Shown piece by piece: positions 28,691 through 39,399 of a DNA stretch of 64,000 bases (the stretch's first letter is position 1; every line of letters begins with the position of its first letter). This DNA is from Enterocloster asparagiformis. GTDB lineage: Bacteria; Bacillota; Clostridia; Lachnospirales; Lachnospiraceae. The notes below the pieces were generated by a model. The model was not told the DNA's origin. It did not search any database and saw only the letters and a program-made list of their open reading frames with translations. Position numbers and translations under genes: made by a program. The stretch covers positions 124,001 through 188,000 of the forward strand of contig JAGZSY010000003.1 of the NCBI GenBank assembly GCA_018380885.1, written 5' to 3'.

Positions 28691-29467
28691 TTAGATTTCT
28701 GCCTTGGGCAGGTCCAGCTTGTCCAGCTCGGTGAGGAAGTCCGCCATGTAGTCCGCGAAGGTGCGCAGCATCTCCTGGCCCCACTCCACGGTGGCCAGAT
28801 GGGGTTCATCCTTGCCGTACCAGCCGTTGCCGCTGTAGTTGTGCATCTCTCTGGGGAACACCACGGTCGCGCCCTTGAAATCAACGGATCCCCAGCCGGT
28901 GGTTTTCATGTTGGGGGCAACGTCGTCGATCAGGTCCATGGGCTCGTTTATGTAGTCGTAATCGATCAGGGAGGGATCCACGCCCATCACGCCCGCGGTC
29001 TCCTCGGCGCCGCCGTGTCCGCCCTTCCACTCGGGGCGAAGCTCTCCGGCCATCAGCCACCAGTTCAAGTTGGCCAGCCAGGCTCCGCGGCGGTGAAGCT
29101 GCATGCCCACGGTCTCGATGGCCTTGTTGTTGCCGCCGTGTCCGTTTAAGATCACGAACTTGCGGAAGCCGTAGCGGAACAGGGAGTCGGTGACCTTGGT
29201 CAGAATCATGATCAGGCCGTCGGTGCCCAGGGTGATGGTTCCGGTGCAGCCCATGATGGTGTTGGTGGCGCCGTAGGGGATGGTGGGCGCGATCATCACG
29301 TCGGATTTCTCCTCCAGCAGCTCCACGATCTTGTCCGGAATCAGGGTGTCGGTGCCCAGAGGCATGTGTTTGCCGTGGTTTTCGATGCTGCCTACGGGGA
29401 TCACGACGGTCTGGCTCCTGGTCAGATATTCTTCCACCTTTTTGCAGGTCACATTTGCTAAGCGCAT
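28691..29467 (-). CDS. Creatininase family protein (amidohydrolase)
   Basis: Metal-dependent hydrolase of 258 residues in the creatininase / MftE / FAPy deformylase family. The metal-binding pattern is clear: VGSIENHGKHMPLGTD (E29, H34, D40), LNGHGGNN (H110) and GHGGAEETAGVM. The ATG at 29467 is preceded by AGGAGGAA with the right spacing; an upstream ATG at 29527 has no such site. It is the first gene of the minus-strand operon with the M42 peptidase and has a consensus promoter. True creatininase activity is unproven; a cyclic amide or peptide-derived substrate is equally possible. Confidence 0.9.
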   Translation of the reverse strand: MRLANVTCKKVEEYLTRSQTVVIPVGSIENHGKHMPLGTDTLIPDKIVELLEEKSDVMIAPTIPYGATNTIMGCTGTITLGTDGLIMILTKVTDSLFRYGFRKFVILNGHGGNNKAIETVGMQLHRRGAWLANLNWWLMAGELRPEWKGGHGGAEETAGVMGVDPSLIDYDYINEPMDLIDDVAPNMKTTGWGSVDFKGATVVFPREMHNYSGNGWYGKDEPHLATVEWGQEMLRTFADYMADFLTELDKLDLPKAEI

Positions 29468-29514
29468 AGTATTTCCTCCTAAAAATGATATTAAATTGAA
29501 AAGTTCTAAAAAGG

Positions 29515-29543
29515 AGTATAGTTCCATTTACGGGTAATGTCAA
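29515..29543 (-). promoter_or_regulatory. Promoter of the creatininase-M42 operon
   Basis: On the minus strand: perfect TTGACA (29538-29543), 17 bases, TATACT (29515-29520). It lies back to back with the promoter of the second peptide transporter operon, about 70 bases away. Confidence 0.8.
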
Positions 29544-29610
29544 TAAGCGCGTGAACGCCGCAGTGCCAATATTTTCCGGCATAAATGGAGGCGGGAGGGC
29601 GCAATTCTCA

Positions 29611-29639
29611 TTGACAAACGGTTAATGAAAGTCTAAAAT
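29611..29639 (+). promoter_or_regulatory. Promoter of the second peptide transporter operon
   Basis: Perfect TTGACA (29611-29616), 17 bases, TAAAAT (29634-29639). The leader to the first start codon is about 85 bases. Confidence 0.8.
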
Positions 29640-29731
29640 GTATACTTATAACCTTTGTTCGTTTAAGGCTGAATTAAAGACATTTCTGCACGCCACAAAA
29701 GCGGTACAAAAGAGAACTACAGGAGGTATCT

Positions 29732-30655
29732 ATGTTAAAGTATCTGGTAAAACGAATTGGTACGGCTGTCGTCACGCTGTTTGTGGCCGCCACCATTACT
29801 TTTTTTGTCATGAACCTGGTACCGGGCGATCCGTTTATGAGTGAAAAAGCTCCCACTGCCGCGGCAAAGGCTGCCATGGAAGCCAAGTACGGCCTGGACA
29901 AGCCGCTGGTCGTACAGTACGGAAATTATCTGAAAAATCTCCTTCACGGCGATTTCGGCGTCAGCTATGTGCAGGCGAAGAACAAACCTATTATGGACAT
30001 TATCAAGCAGGCCTTCCCCATCTCCGCCAAGATCGGCGCAATCGCCGTGGTGGTCGCCACGGTGATCGGTATACCATTGGGGTGTCTCTCGGCGCTGCGG
30101 AGGGAGAAGTGGCAGGATAATGTGATCCGGGTGGTATCCACTGTGGGCATCGCGGTCCCTGGCTTTGTGGTCGCCACCTCGTTTATGATTCTGTTTGCCG
30201 TGAAGCTGAAACTGGTACCGGCCTCGGGCCTGTCCACCGCGGCCTCCTACGTGCTGCCCGTGGTCACGCTGGCGCTGTCCCCATGCAGCTATATCGCCCG
30301 CCTTATGCGCTCCAGTATGCTGGACGTGATCGGCCAGGACTATATCCGCACAGCCAGGGCCAAAGGAATGAGCGAGTTTATCACCACCTTTAAGCATGCG
30401 CTGCGCAATTCCCTGATCCCCGTCATTACATATATGGGCCCCATGATCGCCAATGTCCTGACCGGCGGCTTCGTGGTGGAAAAGATCTTTAACATTCCCG
30501 GGCTGGGACGGTACTTTGTAAAGTCCATTGAGAGCCGTGACTACACGATTATTATGGGAGTTACGATCTTCTATGCGGCAATTCTGATTCTGATGACCTT
30601 GATCTGCGACATTATCTACAAACTCGTAGATCCGAGAATTAAGCTGGATGCATAG
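29732..30655 (+). CDS. Oligopeptide ABC transporter permease, OppB-like
   Basis: Permease of 307 residues starting KYLVKRIGTAVVTLFVAATITFFVMNLVPGDPF, with six predicted helices and the coupling loop DYIRTARAKGMSEFITTFKHALRN. AGGAGG precedes the ATG. It opens the second transporter operon, order B-C-D-F-A. It is a diverged paralogue of the DppB-like gene 8 kb upstream, so the two importers probably differ in peptide range. Confidence 0.93.
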   Translation: MLKYLVKRIGTAVVTLFVAATITFFVMNLVPGDPFMSEKAPTAAAKAAMEAKYGLDKPLVVQYGNYLKNLLHGDFGVSYVQAKNKPIMDIIKQAFPISAKIGAIAVVVATVIGIPLGCLSALRREKWQDNVIRVVSTVGIAVPGFVVATSFMILFAVKLKLVPASGLSTAASYVLPVVTLALSPCSYIARLMRSSMLDVIGQDYIRTARAKGMSEFITTFKHALRNSLIPVITYMGPMIANVLTGGFVVEKIFNIPGLGRYFVKSIESRDYTIIMGVTIFYAAILILMTLICDIIYKLVDPRIKLDA

Positions 30656-30667
30656 GAGGGTGTGAAC

Positions 30668-31687
30668 GTGGATAAACAGAAGATTTTACACAGATTAGGT
30701 TTGAGCGCGCTGCCGGAACTCTCGGATGCGGATTTCGCGCCGGTTTCCAAGGAGGAGCAGGAACAGATCACATCCATGCAGGAGGCGGTCAGCTATTGGA
30801 AGGATGCCTGGAGGCGTCTGAAGAAGAATAAAATCGCCATGGTAGCCCTGGTGATCATCGGCTTGCTGGTGCTATTTGCCGTGGTGGGCCCGTACCTCAG
30901 CCCCTACACCTACAGCCAGCAGATTCGCGGCGATGAGAATATGTTCCCCTGCCTGAAACACCCCTTTGGCACGGATAAGCTGGGCCGGGACCTCTTGGTG
31001 CGCACTATGATCGGAACCCGTATCTCTCTGCTGATCGGGATCGTCTCCGCCCTCATCGTGCTGGTGATCGGCTCCGTGTACGGCGCGATCTCAGGACTGG
31101 TAGGCGGCACCACCGACAACATTATGATGCGTATCGTGGATATCCTCAATGCGCTGCCCACCATACTGATGGTAATCGCCATCAAAATGGTAATTGAAGA
31201 GCCCCTGAACACACTGATCAACAGCAACGCGTTCTTTAAACCCCTGCAAACCCTGGGTTCGGGAATCATTGCTATCTTTATCGTCTACGGCCTGCTGTAC
31301 TGGGTGGGCGCGGCGCGAATCGTCCGCGGCCAGGTACTGCAGCTAAAGGAAATGGAATATGTAAACGCCGCGGTGGCGCTGGGAGCGAACAACAAGCGCC
31401 TGATCATGAAGCATCTGCTCCCCAACTGCGTGGGCCAGCTGATCGTTACCACCATGCTGCAGATACCGTCCGCGATCTTTACCGAGGCGTTCCTGAGCTT
31501 TTTAGGCATCGGCGTTTCCATGCCCATGGCCAGTCTGGGCTCCCTCTGCTCCGACGGACTGAACGGAATTATTTCCTATCCGTACCGCGAGTTCTTCCCG
31601 GCAATCGTGATCAGCGTGATCATCCTGGCCTTCAACCTGTTCGGTGACGGCCTCAGAGATGCGCTTGACCCAAGGCTGAAGAAATAG
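30668..31687 (+). CDS. Oligopeptide ABC transporter permease, OppC-like
   Basis: Permease of 339 residues. A long hydrophilic N-terminus (about 45 residues, rich in Glu and Gln) precedes the first helix, then the signature FGTDKLGRDLLVRTMIGTRISL, the coupling loop NAAVALGANNKRLIMKHLLPN and SFLGIGVSMPMASLGSL. Compared with typical OppC it has an extra segment (IKMVIEEPLNTLINSNAFFKPLQ) between helices. AGGAGGG lies seven bases before this GTG; the GTG two codons earlier is too close to that site. Confidence 0.92.
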   Translation: MDKQKILHRLGLSALPELSDADFAPVSKEEQEQITSMQEAVSYWKDAWRRLKKNKIAMVALVIIGLLVLFAVVGPYLSPYTYSQQIRGDENMFPCLKHPFGTDKLGRDLLVRTMIGTRISLLIGIVSALIVLVIGSVYGAISGLVGGTTDNIMMRIVDILNALPTILMVIAIKMVIEEPLNTLINSNAFFKPLQTLGSGIIAIFIVYGLLYWVGAARIVRGQVLQLKEMEYVNAAVALGANNKRLIMKHLLPNCVGQLIVTTMLQIPSAIFTEAFLSFLGIGVSMPMASLGSLCSDGLNGIISYPYREFFPAIVISVIILAFNLFGDGLRDALDPRLKK

Positions 31688-31701
31688 GAGGTTTACAGCA
31701 C

Positions 31702-32700
<999 letters not shown>

Positions 32701-32703
32701 GCG

Positions 32704-33684
32704 ATGGCGGACGACAAGAACATTTTGATCGAGGTGCACAACCTCAAGAAGTATTTTCCTGTGAAAACCGGTTTTATGAAGATGAACCACGTGAAGGCTG
32801 TGGACGATGTGAGCTTTTACATCGAGAAGGGCGAGACGCTGGGCCTGGTAGGCGAGAGCGGCTGCGGCAAGACCACACTGGGACGCACCATCCTGCGCCT
32901 GCACGAGCCCACGGAGGGAAAGATTCTCTACAAGGGCGAGGATATCACCCATGCGCACATGCTGCCCTACCGCAGAAAGATGCAGATTATTTTCCAGGAC
33001 CCCTACGCCTCCCTGGACCCGCGTATGACCGTGGGCGATATCATCGGGGAGGCCCTGGATATCCATAAAATGTACAGCTCCAAGACAGAGCGCAGGGACA
33101 AGATCAACACCCTGCTGGACATTGTGGGGCTGAACACCGAGCACGCCAACCGCTTCGCCCACGAGTTCTCCGGCGGACAGCGCCAGAGAATCGGCATCGC
33201 CAGGGCTCTGGCTGTGGACCCGGAGTTCATCGTGTGCGATGAACCTATTTCCGCCCTGGATGTTTCCATCCAGGCTCAGGTGGTGAATATGCTGGAGGAT
33301 TTGCAGGCGGACCGGGGCTTTACCTATCTGTTTATCGCCCACGACCTGTCGGTGGTCAAACACATCAGCAACCGCATCGGCGTGATGTATCTGGGCCATA
33401 TGGTGGAGCTGGCAAGGAGCAATGAGCTTTACCGCAGACCGCTTCACCCTTACACCCAAACGCTGCTGTCCGCCATTCCCATTGCGGACCCCAAAGCCAG
33501 CCGGGCCAAACAGCGGATTATCCTGCAGGGAGATATTCCCAGCCCCATGAATCCGCCCAGCGGCTGCACCTTCCGCACGCGCTGCCCCTACGCTACCGAG
33601 GAGTGCGCCCAGAGCGCGCCGGAATTTAAGGAGTGGGAGCCGGGGCATTTTGCGGCCTGTCACCACCTGGACAAAATTAATTAG
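32704..33684 (+). CDS. Oligopeptide ABC transporter ATP-binding protein, OppF-like
   Basis: ATPase of 326 residues: Walker [17 protein letters not shown]-loop [12 protein letters not shown], signature [17 protein letters not shown], Walker [14 protein letters not shown]-loop FIAHDLS, and a C-terminal [14 protein letters not shown] segment. It follows the OppD-like gene almost without a gap. The binding-protein gene comes 64 bases later. Confidence 0.94.
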   Translation: MADDKNILIEVHNLKKYFPVKTGFMKMNHVKAVDDVSFYIEKGETLGLVGESGCGKTTLGRTILRLHEPTEGKILYKGEDITHAHMLPYRRKMQIIFQDPYASLDPRMTVGDIIGEALDIHKMYSSKTERRDKINTLLDIVGLNTEHANRFAHEFSGGQRQRIGIARALAVDPEFIVCDEPISALDVSIQAQVVNMLEDLQADRGFTYLFIAHDLSVVKHISNRIGVMYLGHMVELARSNELYRRPLHPYTQTLLSAIPIADPKASRAKQRIILQGDIPSPMNPPSGCTFRTRCPYATEECAQSAPEFKEWEPGHFAACHHLDKIN

Positions 33685-33748
33685 GTAATAGCTGACTCGT
33701 GTCAGTATTATAGAAGCAATCTAAGATCAAAAAGGAGGAGATAAGAGA

Positions 33749-35458
33749 ATGATGAAAAAAACAATGTTCAAAAAGGCAGCGGCAGCTGTCCTGTGCACTG
33801 CGATGGTTGTCTCGCTGGCAGCCTGCGGCGGCGGTTCCGGAACCAAGGAGACCGCGGCGGCCGGTTCTTCTGAGGCGGCTGGCTCTGAGGCCGGCTCTGC
33901 GGCAGAGGGGACAGGGGAGAAGGCGGAGTTTGAGATCAACGTTCAGAATGGTTCCGAGCCCGGCACCTTAGACCCCAACGCGCTGAATTCCAACGACTCT
34001 ATGACCACCGCGCTTCATATGTTCGAGGGACTTGCCAAGTACGCCAAGGGCGGCGAGGGCGTGGAGCTGGGACAGGCAAAGGATTACACGGTGAGCGACG
34101 ACGGACTGGTTTACACCTTTAATCTGCGCGACGATATTTTCTGGACCGACGGCCAGCCGGTAGTGGCGGGAGACTTTGTGTACTCCTGGCAGAGACTGGT
34201 AAGCGGCGGTTATGATAACAGCTACTTCATCGATATGGTTAAGAACGCCGTTGAGATTCAGAACGGCAAGGCGGACAAGTCCGAGCTGGGCGTTAAAGCC
34301 ATCGACGATAAGACGCTGGAAGTTACCCTGAAGAATCCCTGCCCCTACTTTATCGAGGTGGTGGCCGCAGCCGTTACCAGCCCGGTAAGACAGGATGTGA
34401 TTGAGGCCAACGGCGAGATGTGGTATGACAATCCCGAGACCTACGTCAGCAACGGCGCATACAAGCTGTCCGAGTGGTCCCATCAGGAGAAGATCGTGAT
34501 GGTAGCCAACGACAAATATTATGACTATGCCAACCTGGGCCCGTCCAAGATCAACTGGATGCTGATGGACGACGACAATGCGATTCTGGCCGCATTTGAG
34601 AGCGGAGACCTTGCTTACGCCTCCACGTTCCCCACTGAGGAGCTGGACCGTCTGAAGGACAACGGTATGTTCCAGGTGGCGCCTGTTGCCGGAACCTACT
34701 ATATTGAAGTAAACGCTGAGGGCAAGGGCATGATTCCGGAGCTGCAGGATCCCAAGGTCCGCCGCGCTCTGGCTCTGGCCATCGACCGCACCTACATCAC
34801 CGATATGGTGACCAAGAGAGGCGAGGTTCCCGCTGACACCTTCCTTCCCGCCGGATTTGTGGACGAGGACGGCAAGGACTACTATGATTCCGCTGACAAA
34901 TTCTGGGATAACTCTACCTACGAGGCTAACTGCGAGGAGGCCAAGAAGCTTATGGCCGAGGCAGGATACCCGGATGGTGCAGGTTTCCCGACCATCAGCT
35001 ACACCATCAACAACAACACCGCCCATGCGGCCATCGCAGAGTATCTGCAGAACGTGTGGAAGGAAGTGCTGGGCATTGACTGCACCATCGACTCTCAGGA
35101 GTTTGCGGTATTCCTGGATTTGAGAAGCTCCGGCGACTATGCCCTGGCCCGCGCAGGCTGGACTGTGGACTACATGGATCCCGCTTCCCTGATGGAGCTG
35201 TGGATCACCACCAGCGGCAACAACGACGCTCACTTCTACAATGACCAGTATGATTCCTACATCAGCGCCGCCGCGCACACCACCAGCCAGAACGAGCGCT
35301 TTGAGAACTTCCACAAAGCTGAGAAGATCCTGGAAGAGCAGCTGCCGATCATCCCGCTGTACTACTACAGCGAGCCGTATCTGATGGATGCCACCAAGTA
35401 CGATGGTTTCTTCTCCTACCTGGCTATGCCGATGTTCAAGTATACTGTTCAGAAGTAA
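33749..35458 (+). CDS. Oligopeptide-binding lipoprotein, OppA-like (SBP family 5)
   Basis: Extracellular peptide receptor of 569 residues. The signal peptide (KKTMFKKAAAAVLCTAMVVSLAAC) ends in a lipobox, followed by a Gly/Ser/Glu-rich linker. The mature part shows OppA-type features: GSEPGTLDPNALNSNDSMTTALHMFEGL, YTFNLRDDIFWTDGQPVVAGDFVYSWQRL and KVRRALALAIDR. The start is either this ATG or the next codon, both behind AAAGGAGG. Placement last in the operon with a terminator behind is common for highly expressed binding proteins. Confidence 0.93.
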   Translation: MMKKTMFKKAAAAVLCTAMVVSLAACGGGSGTKETAAAGSSEAAGSEAGSAAEGTGEKAEFEINVQNGSEPGTLDPNALNSNDSMTTALHMFEGLAKYAKGGEGVELGQAKDYTVSDDGLVYTFNLRDDIFWTDGQPVVAGDFVYSWQRLVSGGYDNSYFIDMVKNAVEIQNGKADKSELGVKAIDDKTLEVTLKNPCPYFIEVVAAAVTSPVRQDVIEANGEMWYDNPETYVSNGAYKLSEWSHQEKIVMVANDKYYDYANLGPSKINWMLMDDDNAILAAFESGDLAYASTFPTEELDRLKDNGMFQVAPVAGTYYIEVNAEGKGMIPELQDPKVRRALALAIDRTYITDMVTKRGEVPADTFLPAGFVDEDGKDYYDSADKFWDNSTYEANCEEAKKLMAEAGYPDGAGFPTISYTINNNTAHAAIAEYLQNVWKEVLGIDCTIDSQEFAVFLDLRSSGDYALARAGWTVDYMDPASLMELWITTSGNNDAHFYNDQYDSYISAAAHTTSQNERFENFHKAEKILEEQLPIIPLYYYSEPYLMDATKYDGFFSYLAMPMFKYTVQK

Positions 35459-35478
35459 TAAAATAAAAATTAGTTCGC

Positions 35479-35510
35479 AAAACGCCCCGGATTATTCCGG
35501 GGCGTTTGTT
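35479..35510 (+). terminator. Bidirectional terminator between oppA and the HAD phosphatase gene
   Basis: AAACGCCCCGG pairs with CCGGGGCGTTT around a 6-base loop. T-rich sequence follows on the plus strand (GTTTGTTG) and TTTTGCG follows on the minus strand, so it can also serve the convergent HAD gene. Confidence 0.8.
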
Positions 35511-35555
35511 GTAGAGAGGGTGTGTCTGGGGAAATGCTTCAGGGCCTGATCGGAC

Positions 35556-36329
35556 CTACGCCTGGAGCAGGAAGTCGATGCAGTCCGAGATATGGTCAAA
35601 TACCCGGGACGCGGCCTGCTTTACGGTTTCGTTTCCGGTGGTCACGGAGAAGCCGTGGAACGCGCGGATCATATCCAGGTCGTTCATCTCGTCTCCGATC
35701 ACGCAGACCCGGGAGCCCGGGTGCAGCCGTCCAAGGGTCCGAACGCCCTCGGTCTTGCTGATGCCCGGCGCGGTGACATCGATGGCGCCGCCGTTATAGT
35801 GGAACGCGAGGCGGCCTTCGTACGCCCCGGTGAGGTAATGGTACAGGTTTTCCGAGTCCTGAGGGTCGTAACCCCGCAGAAACATGGAGATGATCTCACC
35901 GTCCTGCTCCACCGCTTCCCGGGAAAACTGGGGAAGCCCCTCGGTGTTGTGCGCCTGGGAGGAGGCCAGGTCCGGGTGCAGGAAGAGGCGGCTGTGCTTG
36001 TGAAGGCTGGCGATGCCGTACAGCGCCGTGGAGCGGCGCTCCATATCCTCCACCAGCTCCAGGGCTGTCCCGCGCTCGATGGGCTTTTGGAACACAACCT
36101 TTAAGTCCTGGTCAAAGATCGCAGCACCGGTGCTGGCGATGATAAAATCCATTTTCATGTCATAGCGGGCAAATTCCTGTTCCAGCATGCTTAAGGAGCG
36201 CCCGGTGACCAGCCCGAAGCGGCCGCCGTTGCTGCGGAAGCGCCGGATGGCCTCCTTGTCCTCGCTGCGGATGGTGCCCTGCTTGAAAGTGCCGTCGTAG
36301 TCGGATGCCAGATAAATTGTTTGATTCAT
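35556..36329 (-). CDS. HAD superfamily hydrolase, Cof-type phosphatase
   Basis: Cytosolic phosphatase of 257 residues. Motif I is YLASDYDGTF with the nucleophile and acid Asp pair, motif II lies in GLVTGRS, and motifs III-IV end in SRVCVIGDEMNDLDMIRAFHGFSV. The cap between them is of the Cof (type IIB) kind, acting on small sugar phosphates or PLP-like compounds in studied members. AGAGGA precedes the ATG. It follows mcrC on the same strand about 60 bases later without a clear terminator between them, but I see no functional link to restriction. Confidence 0.88.
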   Translation of the reverse strand: MNQTIYLASDYDGTFKQGTIRSEDKEAIRRFRSNGGRFGLVTGRSLSMLEQEFARYDMKMDFIIASTGAAIFDQDLKVVFQKPIERGTALELVEDMERRSTALYGIASLHKHSRLFLHPDLASSQAHNTEGLPQFSREAVEQDGEIISMFLRGYDPQDSENLYHYLTGAYEGRLAFHYNGGAIDVTAPGISKTEGVRTLGRLHPGSRVCVIGDEMNDLDMIRAFHGFSVTTGNETVKQAASRVFDHISDCIDFLLQA

Positions 36330-36389
36330 AGGTGTGTCCTCTGTTTCCTTCAGTGTGTGTGCGGATTCCGCCCGGCGGAATCGTCAAAG

Positions 36390-37463
36390 TCATATAGAAG
36401 TATTCCACGGATTTTCCGATTTGTCAAGAAGCCATTGTGCGATTTGATCCAGCCGCCCGGCGATCTCGGAAAATGGGCGGGACAAGTCCAGCGTTCCCGC
36501 GGCAATGATATTTCCGTCGATCTCGCAGAGATCGTCGGGGATAACCGATTCCCTTGTCCTGGCGTAGAGCAGCAGCCCGGCCACAAAACCGGTGCGGTCC
36601 CTGTCCAGGTTTCTCACATAGGTGCAGATTTGGTACAGGTTGTCTGAGCGCAGGGTCCGGGAATCGCCGCCGCAGTATGACTGCATGGACTGGGAATAGT
36701 ATTTGGCGTCGATGATCAGGGTTTTTGGGCCGCTGTGCAGCGTGATGTCCGTGCGCATCCGGGGCAGATGGAGGCCGCTTCCGCCGGTCAGATTCCAGCT
36801 GACCGGTTCCGGATTGGGGGAGAGGCCGGGAAAATGCCGCCGGTAATACTCCAGTATGAATTTCTCATAGATCAGGTACATGGGTCGCCCATCCATATAG
36901 CCGCCGATCACCCTGCTGCCGTCCGACTTTGTCAGAAGCATATGTTCCAGCACCAGGCGGCAGATTGCGATCAGTGAGCGGCAGGAGCGGTTGTCCGGGC
37001 GGCATTTTACCTGGTCCCAGCGGATATCAGCCGGGGAAAGGTCTCTGACGCCGGACAGATAGGGCAGCAGGCGTTTGAGGGAATCCCGGCGGGCGCGGCT
37101 CACCTCGCCGGAGCGGCATAGGTACCGGGCGGTGAGCTTGAACACCTGATTGACGGGAATGTCCTCCGAATACTCGTCATACCGGCAATAGAGCTGTCCG
37201 CGGGCTGCGGACAGCATCCTGACGGAAGCCTGGACGTCGATGCGCCCCCGGGGGGAGGAGAGGGGATCGTTCCGGAGCAAATAGGAGCGCTCCAGCCCTC
37301 GCCGGACCTGGCCGTTCAGCCCACGGGCCAGAATCGCCGCGAAGAGGTCGCAGGCGTTGTCAAAGGGCTCGGACTCCAGACCGGAGAAATCCCGCAGGTC
37401 CAGACAGCGGAAGGCGTAGGCCAGCATGTAGTAGATGTTGCGAATAGGGATATTCTCAACCAT
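36390..37463 (-). CDS. mcrC: McrC-family nuclease subunit of a type IV restriction system
   Basis: Nuclease partner of McrB, 357 residues. The N-terminus IPIRNIYYMLAYAFRCLDLRDF is the classic McrC opening, followed by RGRIDVQASV. The C-terminal PD-(D/E)xK nuclease core is visible as RTDITLHSGPKTLIIDAKYYSQSM, with the Asp, the D-x-K and surrounding strands. Its start overlaps the mcrB stop by eight bases, so translation is coupled. McrC normally stimulates McrB GTP hydrolysis and cuts DNA bearing modified bases. Confidence 0.9.
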   Translation of the reverse strand: MVENIPIRNIYYMLAYAFRCLDLRDFSGLESEPFDNACDLFAAILARGLNGQVRRGLERSYLLRNDPLSSPRGRIDVQASVRMLSAARGQLYCRYDEYSEDIPVNQVFKLTARYLCRSGEVSRARRDSLKRLLPYLSGVRDLSPADIRWDQVKCRPDNRSCRSLIAICRLVLEHMLLTKSDGSRVIGGYMDGRPMYLIYEKFILEYYRRHFPGLSPNPEPVSWNLTGGSGLHLPRMRTDITLHSGPKTLIIDAKYYSQSMQSYCGGDSRTLRSDNLYQICTYVRNLDRDRTGFVAGLLLYARTRESVIPDDLCEIDGNIIAAGTLDLSRPFSEIAGRLDQIAQWLLDKSENPWNTSI

Positions 37464-39324
37464 GGACGGCCTCTTTCAGCCGCCCGGCCCACATCAGGAC
37501 CTTGTCCGGGGCGTCGAACCAATATTGTTCCAGCAGAGGCAGAAGCTCGTACTTGACGACGGATTCCGCCCAGCGGTCGTCCACCGGACCGGCGGGACAG
37601 AAATAGCTGTGACCGATGCAGAATCCCCTGCCCAGGGAATCGTCCTGGTCAATGTCCTGGTTCAGCTCCTTCACCGCCTCCACCAGGCGTATCAGCTTCT
37701 GGCTCCCCGCCGCCTCCAGCTTGCCGCGAAAGGTGGGAAAATCCAGCGCCGGGGCCATACTGTAGAAGGCGAAACGCCGTCTTAGCGCGTAGTCCATGAT
37801 GGCCAGGCTGCGGTCCGCGGTGTTCATGGTGCCGATGATGTACAGGTTTTTGGGGACGGAGAACAGCTCGTCCGAGTACAGGGGGCGCAGGGACTGACCG
37901 CGCTTGTCCTTCTCGATGAGCATGAGCAGCTCGCCGAAGATTTTGCTCAGGTTGCCCCGGTTGATCTCATCGATGATGAAAAAGTAAGGGGTATCCTCGC
38001 TGTCCTCCTCCGCCTCCTTGCAGAACCGGTAGAAGGGGCCCTGGGCCAGAGAGAAACCGGAGCCGTCGGGCCGGTAGCCCAGCATGAAATCCTCGTAGCT
38101 GTAGCTCTGGTGGAACTGGACCATCATAACGCGGTCCGGGTTGATCTCATTCATCAGTGAGTAGGCCAGCCGCCTGGCGGCAAAGGTCTTTCCCACGCCG
38201 GGAGGGCCCTGGAGAATCACGTTCTTTTTCAGCCTGATTAAGTCCGCCAGCTCGTCGTACTGGGATTCATCGAGGAATACGTCCTTTAAGAAGTCATCCC
38301 GGCCGTACTCGGGATAAGCGCTGAGCGCCCTGCCGTCCTCCTCGTCCCCTCGTTCCTCAAAGAGGTCGTTCAGACGGCGGACCAGATCGGTGTAGGGGGT
38401 GATCTCGGTCAGGGTTTTTCTGGGTCCGCTGCCCTGCGGGTAATCCCACTGCCCCTTGTGGGTCCAGCGGACCCTGCGGAAAGAGCTGTATTCCCCTCGG
38501 CTCTCGTTGTAATCATATCCAGATTTCACTACGCCGCGGCCGATGATTTTGTGGAGCCCCTGTTTGACAAAGACCACGTCGCCGGGCTGTATGTCGTGGG
38601 TGAATTGCCAGGTGGCGTGCCCGTCGTTGCGGAAGGACCTGGACGGGTCGATGGCGCGGCGCATGGCCTCCCGCATGGCGTTTTTGCTGTCGTATTGGCG
38701 GAAGTCCCCGATGTCCCCCCAGCCCATGCCCATGATCCCCTGGTCATAAAATTCTTCCCACATGCAGGCGTTGTCTCCGGGGGCGTAGAGCCAGAAGCGC
38801 AGACGGGGCAGACGGAGCTCCGGCTCCTCCTCCAGGTTTTCCTCGCTCACAGGGGCCGTGTTGCGGTAGGTCCCCTCAAAATAGCAGTCCAGCAGGTCCG
38901 CCTGTTCCGGAGTGAGCTTGTAGTTGGTGGCGTTGGGAAAGGTCAGGAGGCTGACTGTGCACAGACGGCTGTCCGCCAGCATCATGGAGCGGGTGAAGGG
39001 CCGGTCCACGCAGCGGCCGGTCAGCCGCAGCTCCACCCCTATCCCGCTTTTACTTTCAGAGGGGTCCAGGGTGTACTGGTCGTCAAACAGCATGCGCTCC
39101 GAGGGCGCGTCGATGGTCACGCCTCTGGCGGCCAGGCCGCCATCAGGTCCGGACACCCAGACGTAGACCCGGTCGCCCTTGGCGATCTGCCGGGAACACT
39201 GCTTCACGCTCCAGACGAGCTGATCCTGTTCGGTGACGGCCCGGATTACGTCGTACCGGCGGGGATTGCCCTGGAAGATCCAGGCGCCGGTTTGGGGCGC
39301 TGTATTCCGTTGGTTGGTGTCCAT
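37456..39324 (-). CDS. mcrB: McrB-family GTPase with N-terminal EVE domain and a second reader-like domain
   Basis: A 622-residue AAA+ motor of a modification-dependent restriction system. Residues ~15-150 form an EVE (PUA/YTH-like) domain: AWIFQGNPRRYDV, LVWSVKQCSRQIAKGDRVYVWVSG, ARGVTI. Residues ~170-300 look like a second module of similar kind (FWLYAPGDNACMWEEF, MGWGDIGDF, FTHDIQPGDVVFVKQGLHKIIGRGVV). The AAA+ part has Walker A LQGPPGVGKTFAARRL near 372, Walker B FFIIDEINRGNLSKIFGE, and GTMNTADRSLAIMDYALRRRFAF, the MNTxDRS motif of McrB GTPases. The ATG at 39324 is fixed by GGAGGT; an ATG at 39399 lies at or before the transcription start. Confidence 0.92.
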   Translation of the reverse strand: MDTNQRNTAPQTGAWIFQGNPRRYDVIRAVTEQDQLVWSVKQCSRQIAKGDRVYVWVSGPDGGLAARGVTIDAPSERMLFDDQYTLDPSESKSGIGVELRLTGRCVDRPFTRSMMLADSRLCTVSLLTFPNATNYKLTPEQADLLDCYFEGTYRNTAPVSEENLEEEPELRLPRLRFWLYAPGDNACMWEEFYDQGIMGMGWGDIGDFRQYDSKNAMREAMRRAIDPSRSFRNDGHATWQFTHDIQPGDVVFVKQGLHKIIGRGVVKSGYDYNESRGEYSSFRRVRWTHKGQWDYPQGSGPRKTLTEITPYTDLVRRLNDLFEERGDEEDGRALSAYPEYGRDDFLKDVFLDESQYDELADLIRLKKNVILQGPPGVGKTFAARRLAYSLMNEINPDRVMMVQFHQSYSYEDFMLGYRPDGSGFSLAQGPFYRFCKEAEEDSEDTPYFFIIDEINRGNLSKIFGELLMLIEKDKRGQSLRPLYSDELFSVPKNLYIIGTMNTADRSLAIMDYALRRRFAFYSMAPALDFPTFRGKLEAAGSQKLIRLVEAVKELNQDIDQDDSLGRGFCIGHSYFCPAGPVDDRWAESVVKYELLPLLEQYWFDAPDKVLMWAGRLKEAVHG

Positions 39325-39399
39325 TTTACGTACCTCCTGTTGTAAATAGTCTGAACCGGCCGCATTAGATTCGCCTGCCGCGGCGTATTCTCTCTGCAT

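Noticed and set aside
39325..39399. Upstream ATG extending McrB by 25 residues
   Set aside because: It lies at or before the predicted transcription start, while the ATG at 39324 has an excellent GGAGGT site and begins just before the EVE domain.
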